DNA of 10,876 nt, from assembly GCA_002431305.1 (NCBI GenBank), contig DJEG01000024.1, positions 4,133 to 15,008 of the forward strand. The letters are read 5' to 3'. Numbering within the stretch: the stretch's first letter is position 1; each line of letters starts with the position of its first letter. The stretch is from Ruminococcaceae bacterium UBA5904. Lineage in GTDB: Bacteria > Bacillota > Clostridia > Oscillospirales > Acutalibacteraceae. The position numbers were made by a program, and so were the translations under genes. Below, in pieces: positions 1-6,566 of this stretch. Under the pieces are notes generated by a model. It searched no databases. It saw only the letters and a list, made by a program, of their open reading frames with translations, and had not been told where the DNA came from.

Positions 1-567
1 AGTGTATGCGGTGTGTTCGACGGCTACGTTTCTCGACTTATCGCGTGAATAAAAATCAACAGCCATGCCGTCGACATCGTCAACGACTCCTTTTCTCAGA
101 AGTTTATACGCAAGGTCGCTCGCGCCTATGTGGAAGAAAACGGCGTCGAGTCCGCCCGCAAGCTCTACGTACGCGTTTCTCGCGCTTCTGACGGGGCCGA
201 CCTTATCGGCGACTCTGTCCTTGTTCGCATAGAGCCACATCATTCTCGTGATACCGCCCTCGACCTCGGTCTCTACAACGATATCGGGCGAGCACAGACC
301 CCACTGCGGACGCGCGGAGGGTGTGTTCTCAACCATTATCGCGACGGGTCTCTCGTCAAGGAGATGCTCGTCGTAACCGCTCTCGCCGGTAAGAGGATTC
401 TTAGCCGTTAAAACGGGCGTTTCATCCTTCTGCTCGCTGTCCTGTTTGTTTATCTGAGAATCTGCGTTCGTTACGTCATTATCCTTTGACGAACATGACG
501 CAAACGATAATATGCACATTGTAAGCGCGATAAATAACGATATAATTCTTAATGTATTCTTTTTCAT
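1..567 (-). CDS. YerB-like lipoprotein (DUF3048), C-terminus cut by window edge
   Basis: This reading frame starts with ATG at 567 and stays open to base 1, giving the first 189 residues. The N-terminus is a lipoprotein signal: MKK, a hydrophobic stretch to about residue 22, then F-A-S-C with Cys25 as the predicted lipidated residue. A polar linker (about 26-55) follows. From about residue 57 the sequence matches what I know of the DUF3048/YerB N-terminal domain: NPLTGE, RPVAIMVEN, ARPQWGL, SPDIVVETEVEGGITRMM and GPVRSAR, all in the usual order. The molecular role of this family is not settled; family knowledge only places it on the outer face of the membrane in Gram-positive bacteria. It lies 23 bases after the cyclase gene and has a weak GAGG ribosome site about 12 bases before the ATG. 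It is probably the distal gene of the leftward operon. The C-terminal domain lies outside the window. Confidence 0.88.
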   Translation of the reverse strand, partial: MKKNTLRIISLFIALTMCILSFASCSSKDNDVTNADSQINKQDSEQKDETPVLTAKNPLTGESGYDEHLLDERPVAIMVENTPSARPQWGLCSPDIVVETEVEGGITRMMWLYANKDRVADKVGPVRSARNAYVELAGGLDAVFFHIGASDLAYKLLRKGVVDDVDGMAVDFYSRDKSRNVAVEHTAYT

Positions 568-590
568 AATTTAAAGAAACCTCGCTGTTT

Positions 591-1199
591 TTATGTGTTA
601 TTGCTTCCGCCCCAGAAAATGTAGCTGTCGATGAGAACCGCCCTTACGGGGGAGGCTTCGGCCGCTCCTATTTTAAGAGGCAGAGCGGAAAGAAAGTATC
701 TGCCCGGCTTTACATTGTCGAGCTTTAAGCTTTCGAGAATTCCGATATTCTGAGTCAGAAACGCTCTGTGCGGAGCGACCTGATCTCCTTTTGTTCCGAC
801 CGACAACGCGTCGGTTCCTATGAGTTTAATTCCTCTTAACGCAAGCTCCGTCGCCGCGCTTTCGAGAAACCACGCTCTGCCCATGCTTTTGACGAGTATC
901 CGTTCTTCGTTCGGAAAATTTTCCTCAACATATTCGCCCGTTATGGGACCCGGTTCGACTTCGATTACAACACACTCGCCGAAAAATCTGTCAAGGTCGA
1001 CCTTGTCAATCGAATCGCCGTCCTCAACAAAGTGAAGCGGAGCGTCCGCATGCGTGCCGTTATGAAGCCCCATGCTGATTTTTGCAAGATTACACCCCGC
1101 GCCGTCCGCCATACGGCTGACAGCCTCGATGTGCGTTTCGGGGTCGCCCGGATAAACCGAGCAGCGCGCAATGTCTCTTGATATGTCGATAATGCTCAT
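591..1199 (-). CDS. Cyclase-family metal-dependent hydrolase (kynurenine formamidase-like)
   Basis: This 202-residue protein belongs to the cyclase/KynB family (Pfam Cyclase fold), whose known members hydrolyse N-formylkynurenine or related amides, esters and lactones using divalent metal. The signature is visible at residues 46-57, HNGTHADAPLHF, supplying His46, His50, Asp52 and His56. An early YPGDP (16-20) and a late His144 with Glu156 twelve residues on fit the remaining metal ligands of KynB-type enzymes. The length is normal for the family. No signal peptide is seen, so it should be cytoplasmic. A GGCGGTGAT stretch just before the ATG is a modest ribosome site. It follows the permease gene by 27 bases and precedes the yerB-like gene by 23. 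No other tryptophan catabolism gene is in the window, so a kynurenine pathway role is not supported. I would leave the substrate open. Confidence 0.88.
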   Translation of the reverse strand: MSIIDISRDIARCSVYPGDPETHIEAVSRMADGAGCNLAKISMGLHNGTHADAPLHFVEDGDSIDKVDLDRFFGECVVIEVEPGPITGEYVEENFPNEERILVKSMGRAWFLESAATELALRGIKLIGTDALSVGTKGDQVAPHRAFLTQNIGILESLKLDNVKPGRYFLSALPLKIGAAEASPVRAVLIDSYIFWGGSNNT

Positions 1200-1226
1200 G
1201 GTATCACCGCCGGTCGTTTTATTTTT

Positions 1227-2069
1227 TTATTTAAGATTTATCTTCTTTTCGTTGAGAAGAACCGTAAGCAGGAACATGGGTACAGCCAGTAACATTCTGA
1301 AGTAAAGTCCGGTAAACTGACATGTGTAGTAGCCCTGTATATATTGCTTGTCCAGCTCCAAAAGGTCGGGATTTATCATGAAATGCATACTGCCCTCATA
1401 CGGAATTACGAGCGAAATGTCGCACAGATGCTGTAATCCCGCCGCGATGCCCTGGCTGATTCCGACGAACGCGACAACGTAGAAAACTATGCCGAGCATG
1501 CCGAATCTGTCAAAGTGTCTTATATTGCCTATCGTCATGGAGAATAAAATGCACATAACGAAAATCAGCGTGTTGATAAGCCCCTTGATACATTCAAATA
1601 CAAGTTTATAATAAAAAGCCTTTGACGTAAGTCCGAGCATTTCGAACGCGTTTTTAACCATTTCGAATATCCCGTACGCGTCGTCACCGCTTCCGTTTTC
1701 CGCCGCGTATGAGAGAACTCCGAATGCCGCGAGAATTACGAGAAGATAGCTTATCATAACCCATACGCTGCTTACAAACCATTTTGAGAATATGAGGGAG
1801 CTTGAGCGGACTGGCAGAGTCTGCGAGAGATATCCCTGTCTGCCGAACAAACTCTTATTTGCGCCGAAAACAATCGAGACGAACGTAACGACGACCGCCG
1901 CGAACGCGACGAGAACGACTACGCTCAAAGTAAGATATTTAAGTATCGTTCCGCTCTGGAAAAACGAAGTTATAATCATTGCAATCGCGGCTATTGCGGC
2001 GACAAGATAGATGGTTCCCATTCTTCTTGCGCCGGAGATAAAATCGTGTTTTATAAGTTTACCAAGCAT
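1227..2069 (-). CDS. ABC transporter permease, six predicted membrane helices
   Basis: This 280-residue membrane protein starts at the ATG ending at 2069, inside the last codons of the upstream ATPase gene (11-base overlap). A GGGAGG site lies nine bases before that ATG. Hydrophobic segments are visible at roughly residues 19-38, 43-69, 97-121, 155-180, 189-211 and 253-273, an ABC-2-type arrangement with a short cytoplasmic N-terminus and a lysine-rich end (NEKKINLK). The loop around residues 76-96 (GRQGYLSQTLPVRSS followed by SKWF) resembles the conserved cytoplasmic coupling segment of Firmicutes permeases that pair with YtrB/BcrA-like ATPases. The overlap implies translational coupling and a fixed partnership with the ATPase. 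The substrate cannot be read from the sequence. Related pairs take part in antimicrobial peptide or cell-envelope responses, but that is only an analogy. Confidence 0.85.
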   Translation of the reverse strand: MLGKLIKHDFISGARRMGTIYLVAAIAAIAMIITSFFQSGTILKYLTLSVVVLVAFAAVVVTFVSIVFGANKSLFGRQGYLSQTLPVRSSSLIFSKWFVSSVWVMISYLLVILAAFGVLSYAAENGSGDDAYGIFEMVKNAFEMLGLTSKAFYYKLVFECIKGLINTLIFVMCILFSMTIGNIRHFDRFGMLGIVFYVVAFVGISQGIAAGLQHLCDISLVIPYEGSMHFMINPDLLELDKQYIQGYYTCQFTGLYFRMLLAVPMFLLTVLLNEKKINLK

Positions 2070-2769
2070 CGCCGATTACCTCCCTGAATACTTCCTCTAC
2101 GCTCTTTCCGCTCTTTTGAATATTCTCAATGCCCGTGTTTACGAGAACTCTGCCGCCGCCGAGCATCAGAACGTGGTCGAAGCAGTTTTCGAGATCGTTT
2201 ACAAGGTGAGTTGATATTATCAGCGTGGATTTTTCCGCGTAGTTTTTCATTATAATGTCGAGAATCATTCTTCTCGCCGCGGGGTCGACGCCTCCTAAAG
2301 GCTCGTCGAGCAGATAAAGTTCCGCGGCTCTCGACATAACAAGCAGAAGCTGAACTTTTTCCTGCATGCCTTTTGACATCGTTTTGATTTTCTGATTGAG
2401 TCTTAAATTAAATCTCTGTGCGAAATCGAGAGCTTTTACCTTATCGAAATCGCTGAAAAAGTCGTCGAAATAATTTATCGCGTCAATCGTTCTGAAATAT
2501 TCCTCAAGATACGTCGTGTCGGGCAGAAAAGCCGTCGTGGCTTTCGACTCGGGACCGGGCGCATAACCGTTTACTGCGACCTTGCCGTCGTAGTCGTGTA
2601 TAACGCCCGCGAGAATTTTGAGAAGCGTTGTCTTACCGCATCCGTTGGGACCGAGCAGACCTACTATCTTGCCCGCCGGGATATCGAACGACAAATCGTT
2701 TAGTATAACGGCGTGCTTATTGTAGGACTTATTCAGATTCCTGACTTTTACGGCATATTGATTTTCCAT
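2059..2769 (-). CDS. ABC transporter ATP-binding protein (YtrB/BcrA-like)
   Basis: This 236-residue cytoplasmic ATPase powers the membrane permease encoded directly after it. Visible motifs are Walker A GPNGCGKTT (residues 40-48, Lys46), an ABC signature read as SKGMQ (132-136) instead of LSGGQ, Walker B LYLLDE (151-156, catalytic Glu156), the D-loop region GGVD (159-162) and the H-loop His188 in ISTH. The usual Q-loop glutamine appears to be replaced by Asp84 (FLPDTTYL). The SKGMQEK signature and the LPD Q-loop are both familiar in the YtrB-like group of Firmicutes, so these are family traits rather than signs of decay. The ATG has a GGAGG site nine bases upstream and lies 21 bases after the hydrolase stop. 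The GntR regulator that often accompanies this group is absent from the window. Confidence 0.92.
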   Translation of the reverse strand: MENQYAVKVRNLNKSYNKHAVILNDLSFDIPAGKIVGLLGPNGCGKTTLLKILAGVIHDYDGKVAVNGYAPGPESKATTAFLPDTTYLEEYFRTIDAINYFDDFFSDFDKVKALDFAQRFNLRLNQKIKTMSKGMQEKVQLLLVMSRAAELYLLDEPLGGVDPAARRMILDIIMKNYAEKSTLIISTHLVNDLENCFDHVLMLGGGRVLVNTGIENIQKSGKSVEEVFREVIGDAW

Positions 2770-2790
2770 ATATGCATGCCTCCGAATTTA

Positions 2791-4230
2791 TTATCTTTCT
2801 ATGGAATCGAATACTTCTTTGTATTCGTTTTCAAGTTCAGTCACGTTCTGCGCGTTTTCGGTTACGGTAGTTTTGAGAAGAACGCTGTATTTTTCGTTGA
2901 GTTCCTTTAATTTATCCTTAACCTCGGGAGAAACCGTCTCGTCGTTTATCGTTTTTTCGGCTTTCGGGACGATGTCGTATTTAAGCTTCTTAATGTTTCT
3001 CGCCGTGTTGAACTGCGGATAGTTTTCGGACGAATGAACATTTTCGATTTCGCCCGTTATGAATTTCTCGGCAAGCGAGAGCACAACATCGTTATATGCG
3101 GCTGCGCTGTGTCCCTGATTCTTAAAGAACCATGTGTTATCGGGCAGAACGCATGTTGAAACGTCTATTTTGCCGTCGGAAGACTGTGCGCCGAGCGACG
3201 ATGATGAAACGTTGATAACGGAGTCGGAATCCTCGTTTTTCGACTTAAAAATCGGCAGAAGCTGTTTGCCGTATCCGCTTACTATGCAGAATCTCACTCC
3301 ATCCTTTGCGAGTTCTCTTATCTTATCGGGGAATGTGAGCGAGTAATTGTAAAAACGCGTTACTTTTTCTTTTAACACCGGGTCGGCGTTCTTTAAATGC
3401 TTGTCGGAAGCCTCCTGAAAATCGGAAACCGGGACGCACGCCCACATCATTGTACAGTTATAAAGCAGGTCGTTTTTCGCCGTGTCTATCGATTTGGTCA
3501 GCGTTACATCGACTACATCTTTTGGTATCATATTGACCATCGGAGCAATCTGCGAAGCCTTGTCGCCGGCGTATGAAAGAAACTTTGCCGGGTCGCCGAG
3601 GTCGAGGCTGTCGGTGAATATATCGCCCGCGCATTTCGTTCCGTCGAGGGCGGAGCACACGCAGACTATCGACGAAATATCCTTTTTGCCCGCATGCATG
3701 TCAAGATATCCTTTTAACACGGCGGCGCCGAGGCTTACGGCTATGATATTAACCTTTTCGCTCTGCGTTTTTTTCTTAACGGCTTCTATGAATTCGTTAA
3801 GTTTTTCGGCGGTCGGATAAACGTCGCCGAACGGGTTATAGGCAAAGAAAAAGAGATTTTCCTCGCCGATTTTCTCGCCGAGTCCCTCCATGGGAATCAT
3901 TTTATATATGAATCTTTTTTCGTTGTCCGTGCACTCTTTTACGCTTTTTTCGTACGTTACCGTTCTCAGCGGATTTAAAGAACTTCCGTCGCTTTTGCAT
4001 GAAAGAGGAAACGTTATCAAGCGTACGATGTTCGCGACTTTATCGGAAAATCCCGCGTCCTTTCTGAAAAGCATCATTTTCATAATCGAGCCTTTCAGGT
4101 CGTCAAGCGCAGATTTCATGTCAATGTCAAACGGCCACGCGCTTTTTATTTTATTCCCTTTGGAATCAATCATGTCAACCTTCGACTGACCTATTCCGGG
4201 AATAATGATTGTTGGGTTGAATTTATCCAT
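2791..4230 (-). CDS. Alpha/beta hydrolase, lecithin:cholesterol acyltransferase (LCAT)-like
   Basis: This is a predicted serine hydrolase of 479 residues, first gene of the leftward block. I chose the ATG at 4230 because GGGAGG (4237-4242) sits six bases upstream. An in-frame ATG at 4281 would fall inside the predicted promoter and lacks a comparable site. The N-terminus TIIIPGIGQSK (7-17) is the first strand and oxyanion region typical of LCAT/lipase folds. IIAVSLGAA (162-170) is a nucleophile elbow with Ser166 and an Ala in place of the first Gly of GxSxG. NEDSDSVINVSS (332-343) looks like the acid loop, with Asp336 or Asp334 as candidates. NQGH (His374) fits the catalytic histidine. The last 55 or so residues are charged and helical and form an extra tail. 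No signal peptide or membrane segment is seen, so it should be cytoplasmic. The substrate is unknown; a lipid ester or acyl transfer role is inference from the fold. Confidence 0.72.
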   Translation of the reverse strand: MDKFNPTIIIPGIGQSKVDMIDSKGNKIKSAWPFDIDMKSALDDLKGSIMKMMLFRKDAGFSDKVANIVRLITFPLSCKSDGSSLNPLRTVTYEKSVKECTDNEKRFIYKMIPMEGLGEKIGEENLFFFAYNPFGDVYPTAEKLNEFIEAVKKKTQSEKVNIIAVSLGAAVLKGYLDMHAGKKDISSIVCVCSALDGTKCAGDIFTDSLDLGDPAKFLSYAGDKASQIAPMVNMIPKDVVDVTLTKSIDTAKNDLLYNCTMMWACVPVSDFQEASDKHLKNADPVLKEKVTRFYNYSLTFPDKIRELAKDGVRFCIVSGYGKQLLPIFKSKNEDSDSVINVSSSSLGAQSSDGKIDVSTCVLPDNTWFFKNQGHSAAAYNDVVLSLAEKFITGEIENVHSSENYPQFNTARNIKKLKYDIVPKAEKTINDETVSPEVKDKLKELNEKYSVLLKTTVTENAQNVTELENEYKEVFDSIER

Positions 4231-4236
4231 TCGGTA

Positions 4237-4242
4237 CCTCCC
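4237..4242 (-). promoter_or_regulatory. Ribosome binding site of the hydrolase gene
   Basis: On the minus strand this reads GGGAGG, followed by six bases and then ATG. It is the strongest such site in the area and decides the start at 4230 over the longer in-frame option at 4281. Confidence 0.8.
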
Positions 4243-4271
4243 GTTAAGAGATTTTATGTTCATTTTTAATA

Positions 4272-4300
4272 ATATTATCACAACGGAACAAGTATTTCAA
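4272..4300 (-). promoter_or_regulatory. Predicted sigma-A promoter of the leftward operon
   Basis: On the minus strand TTGAAA (4300-4295) is separated by 17 bases from TAATAT (4277-4272). The first hexamer differs from consensus at one position and the second at two. An overlapping extended form TGTGATAAT is also present, but its spacing to TTGAAA would be 15. Transcription would start near 4265, about 35 bases before the hydrolase ATG. This is inferred from pattern alone. Confidence 0.5.
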
Positions 4301-4339
4301 GTAATAGCAATAATTTAATAAAATAATAACAATATATAT

Positions 4340-4368
4340 TTGACATGCGTTATAAAAAATATTATAAT
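4340..4368 (+). promoter_or_regulatory. Consensus sigma-A promoter of the rightward block
   Basis: TTGACA (4340-4345) and TATAAT (4363-4368) both match the housekeeping consensus exactly, with a 17-base spacer. The surroundings are AT-rich. Transcription should start near 4375, giving a leader of about 44 bases before the ATG at 4419. The -35 hexamers of this promoter and the leftward one are back to back, 39 bases apart, so one bound regulator in between could affect both. No clear operator palindrome was seen there. Confidence 0.85.
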
Positions 4369-4404
4369 ACGAATTGAACGCCCCGCGCTCGATATGTTTC
4401 ATTC

Positions 4405-4410
4405 GGGAGG
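4405..4410 (+). promoter_or_regulatory. Ribosome binding site of the dockerin-protein gene
   Basis: GGGAGG is followed by eight bases and ATG at 4419. It decides the start: the reading frame could be extended to a TTG at 4374, but that codon is at the expected transcription start and would put a charged segment before the signal peptide. Confidence 0.85.
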
Positions 4411-4418
4411 AAAAACGT

Positions 4419-5864
4419 ATGATAAAAAAAGTTACGGCTGTTTTATTATCCGTTATTACGGCATTTATGTGCATGCCTTTGTGCGTTTTCGCTCTTGACG
4501 ACGTTTATCTCGTCACGGCTCAGGACGGACTGACGGCATACTCCGAACCCGATGTTAACAGCGAGCAGACCGCGGTTGTCAGACGCGGTGCGTGCGTGAG
4601 CGTCAGTGAAACAAAAAACGGATTCGGTCATATCGTTTACGATTCGATACCGTGCTGGATAGATTTGTCCTCGGGAATTAAAAAACTGACAGAGCCTGAA
4701 CCCGTAACGGGATTAAAATCATTAAAAATAGCGTCGCTTCCCGATAAACTTACATATGTCGACTCGGAGGAGACGTTTGACGCTTCCGGGCTTTCAGTCA
4801 AAGCCGTTTTTGACGACGGGAGCGAAAAGGATGCCGACGGCTATGTTATGAGCGTTCCTCCGCTTACAAAACCCGGTAAAAAGACTGTCGTAATAACCTA
4901 CGGCGGAATGAGCGCGTCGTTTGATATTACGGTAACGCGTATTCCCGTGTCTTCAATCGAAATATCGTCGCTTCCTACAAAGACCGAGTATCTTGAGGGC
5001 GAGACCGTTTCTCTCGGAGGACTTAAGGTTACGGCGAAGTATTCGGACGGCAGAGCCGACGCCGAGGTTACGGATTACGAGATTTCGGGAGTCGATACGT
5101 CCTCACCCGCAAAGCCCGGACGTTACACGGTTACGGTAAAGTATAAATATAACGATATTACTGCGTCGTTCCCGATCACAGTCGAGAGCAAGAGCCTTAA
5201 ATCTCTTAAAATCAAATCGATGCCGTCAAACCTTTCGGCGTACCAGTACGGCAAACTTGATTTATCGAATATAACGCTTATTGCCGAGTATGACAACGGA
5301 AACATTATCGAAACTTCCGATTTTACCGCGGAGTACGATACGTCCGTTCCCGGCACGGCCGTTGCAAAGCTCTATTTCGACGGCAAATACGCGGCGTTTG
5401 ATTTTACGGTTATTCCGAGCGAGGAACAGAGTATGGATATCGTTCCGCCCGAGGATTCGTATTCCTTTATCGGCGATGTCCCGGATTTTTCCGAGCTTAA
5501 AGTTTATATAACCTATAACTCGTCGGTTCGTTCGCAGACGGACGAATTCGATATTTCGTCGGATATCGACATAAACGAGCCCGGAGCTTACCGCGTTACG
5601 GTAAAGCACGGACAGTTTACCGCGGTGTTCGAACACAACGTTTACAAAAAATATCTCGGGGATATCAATTTTGACGGCAGGATAACCGGAACTGACGCGC
5701 GCGCAATTCTCCGCCACGCGGCGAAGATTGAGAATCTGACCCGTCCCGGCGAGGCTGTCGCCGATATAAATTCCGACGGCAGGGTTTCCCCCGCGGACGC
5801 GAGAACCGTGCTGAGAATTTCGGCAAAACTCGAAAAACATCCCGATGATATCAAAAAAACATAA
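4419..5864 (+). CDS. Secreted protein with SH3-like domain, four Ig-like repeats and a C-terminal type I dockerin
   Basis: This 481-residue protein opens with a clear Sec signal peptide (MIKK, hydrophobic core, likely cleavage after VFA near residue 25). Residues about 28-90 resemble a bacterial SH3-like domain, ending in CWIDLSSGIKKL. Four Ig-like (Big_3-type) repeats follow at about 99-172, 178-255, 260-331 and 338-408. The first three open with similar S-L-x-I-x-S-x-P segments and carry YSDG/FDDG/YDNG turns; the fourth is more divergent. The end (412-474) is a dockerin with two calcium loops, D415-I-N-F-D-G...D426 and D449-I-N-S-D-G...D460, each followed by an ARxxLRxxAK helix. Dockerins bind cohesins on scaffolding or surface proteins. 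No catalytic domain is present, so a binding, adhesion or structural role is likely. nth follows 21 bases later. Confidence 0.87.
   Translation: MIKKVTAVLLSVITAFMCMPLCVFALDDVYLVTAQDGLTAYSEPDVNSEQTAVVRRGACVSVSETKNGFGHIVYDSIPCWIDLSSGIKKLTEPEPVTGLKSLKIASLPDKLTYVDSEETFDASGLSVKAVFDDGSEKDADGYVMSVPPLTKPGKKTVVITYGGMSASFDITVTRIPVSSIEISSLPTKTEYLEGETVSLGGLKVTAKYSDGRADAEVTDYEISGVDTSSPAKPGRYTVTVKYKYNDITASFPITVESKSLKSLKIKSMPSNLSAYQYGKLDLSNITLIAEYDNGNIIETSDFTAEYDTSVPGTAVAKLYFDGKYAAFDFTVIPSEEQSMDIVPPEDSYSFIGDVPDFSELKVYITYNSSVRSQTDEFDISSDIDINEPGAYRVTVKHGQFTAVFEHNVYKKYLGDINFDGRITGTDARAILRHAAKIENLTRPGEAVADINSDGRVSPADARTVLRISAKLEKHPDDIKKT
4713..5642 (+). repeat. Four tandem Ig-like (Big_3-type) repeats within the dockerin protein
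   Basis: At protein level, units of about 72-78 residues recur. They share an opening strand such as SLKIASLP, SIEISSLP or SLKIKSMP, a central V/L-x-A-x-[YF]-[DS]-[DN]-G turn, and a closing strand such as ASFDITV, ASFPITV or AAFDFTV. The fourth unit keeps only the closing part well (GAYRVTVKHGQFTAVFEHNV). Repeats are diverged at the DNA level, so they are old rather than recently copied. Confidence 0.78.
5652..5840 (+). other. Dockerin type I module (coding segment)
   Basis: Two 22-24-residue F-hand repeats carry calcium ligands at loop positions 1, 3, 5 and 12: D415, N417, D419, D426, and D449, N451, D453, D460. The residues at loop positions 10 and 11, which influence cohesin choice in studied cellulosomes, are Gly-Thr in the first repeat and Pro-Ala in the second. 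The two faces therefore differ. An Arg follows at position 18 in both. Confidence 0.85.
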
Positions 5865-5872
5865 ATCCGCCC

Positions 5873-5877
5873 GGGAG
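5873..5877 (+). promoter_or_regulatory. Ribosome binding site of nth
   Basis: GGGAG lies eight bases before the ATG at 5886. A GTG at 5877 in the same frame overlaps this site and is therefore an unlikely start. Confidence 0.75.
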
Positions 5878-5885
5878 TGAATTCC

Positions 5886-6533
5886 ATGACGAAAAAACAA
5901 ACGGCGCATGAGGCTGTTTCCCGCCTTAAGAACAGATATCCCGGCGCGGTATGCTCGCTCAACGCGGACAATCCGTTTGAACTGCTTATCAGCGTACGGC
6001 TGTCGGCGCAGTGCACGGACGCGAGGGTAAATCTCGTAACGCCCGAATTGTTTTCAAAATATAAAACACTCGAGGACTACGCCTCGGCGGACGTTAAGGA
6101 TATTGAAAATATCATACGCTCATGCGGATTTTTCCGTCAGAAGGCGAGGGATATTATCGGCATGGCTCAGATGGTTTTAAGCGAGTTCGGCGGAGTAATT
6201 CCCGATTCGGTCGAGGAACTTACCCGTCTGCCCGGTGTCGGAAGAAAGACGGCAAACCTGATAGTCGGCGATGTTTATAAAATGCCCGGCGCCGTCGCAG
6301 CCGATACTCATTATATAAGAATATCCAACAGATTGGGGCTTGTCTCGACCCGCGACCCGTTTAAGGTTGAAAAAGAGACGAGACCTCTGCTTCCGCCTAA
6401 GGAGAGCAGCGACTTTTGTCACAGATGCGTGCTCTTCGGCAGGGAGATATGCTCTGCGAGAAATCCGAAGTGCGGTATATGCCCGCTCAGCGATATCTGT
6501 AAAGAATACAGAGAAAACAATAAAGTGAAATAA
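5886..6533 (+). CDS. nth: Endonuclease III (DNA glycosylase / AP lyase)
   Basis: This 215-residue base excision repair enzyme removes oxidised pyrimidines and cleaves the abasic site. The helix-hairpin-helix motif is LPGVGRKTAN (115-124), with catalytic Lys121. Asp140 in AADTHYIR (138-145) is the second catalytic residue. LSAQCTD (39-45) is the family's conserved N-terminal segment. The [4Fe-4S] ligands fit the C-x6-C-x2-C-x5-C spacing as Cys189, Cys196, Cys199 and Cys205. The length is standard. Two further cysteines, Cys178 and Cys181, stand just before the cluster loop where E. coli Nth has non-cysteine residues. The ATG at 5886 is supported by GGGAG upstream. The gene lies 21 bases after the dockerin gene and 49 before secA with no terminator seen, so shared transcription is likely. 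Confidence 0.95.
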   Translation: MTKKQTAHEAVSRLKNRYPGAVCSLNADNPFELLISVRLSAQCTDARVNLVTPELFSKYKTLEDYASADVKDIENIIRSCGFFRQKARDIIGMAQMVLSEFGGVIPDSVEELTRLPGVGRKTANLIVGDVYKMPGAVAADTHYIRISNRLGLVSTRDPFKVEKETRPLLPPKESSDFCHRCVLFGREICSARNPKCGICPLSDICKEYRENNKVK

Positions 6534-6566
6534 ACGCTTTTACATACTAAAAATATTTATGTCTTG

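Noticed and set aside
130..411. A 93-codon plus-strand frame at the left edge
   Set aside because: The opposite strand encodes a clear YerB-like lipoprotein with a lipobox and conserved motifs, so this is a shadow.
4231..4281. N-terminal extension of the hydrolase gene to an ATG at 4281
   Set aside because: The extension would start inside the predicted -10/-35 region and lacks a good ribosome site, while the ATG at 4230 has GGGAGG six bases upstream and begins just before the first conserved strand.
4244..4474. A 76-codon minus-strand frame across the divergent promoter region
   Set aside because: It runs through both promoters and the signal peptide coding region. Its translation is low-complexity and AT-driven.
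5262..5909. A 215-codon open frame on the minus strand opposite the dockerin gene
   Set aside because: It lies opposite a gene with a clear signal peptide, domain order and ribosome site. Its translation shows no recognisable motif and a biased, arginine/isoleucine/valine-rich composition typical of an antisense shadow.
6525..6560. Possible promoter between nth and secA
   Set aside because: The best pairing (GTGAAA, 17 bases, TAAAAA) matches only four of six bases in each hexamer in an AT-rich stretch, which is expected by chance.
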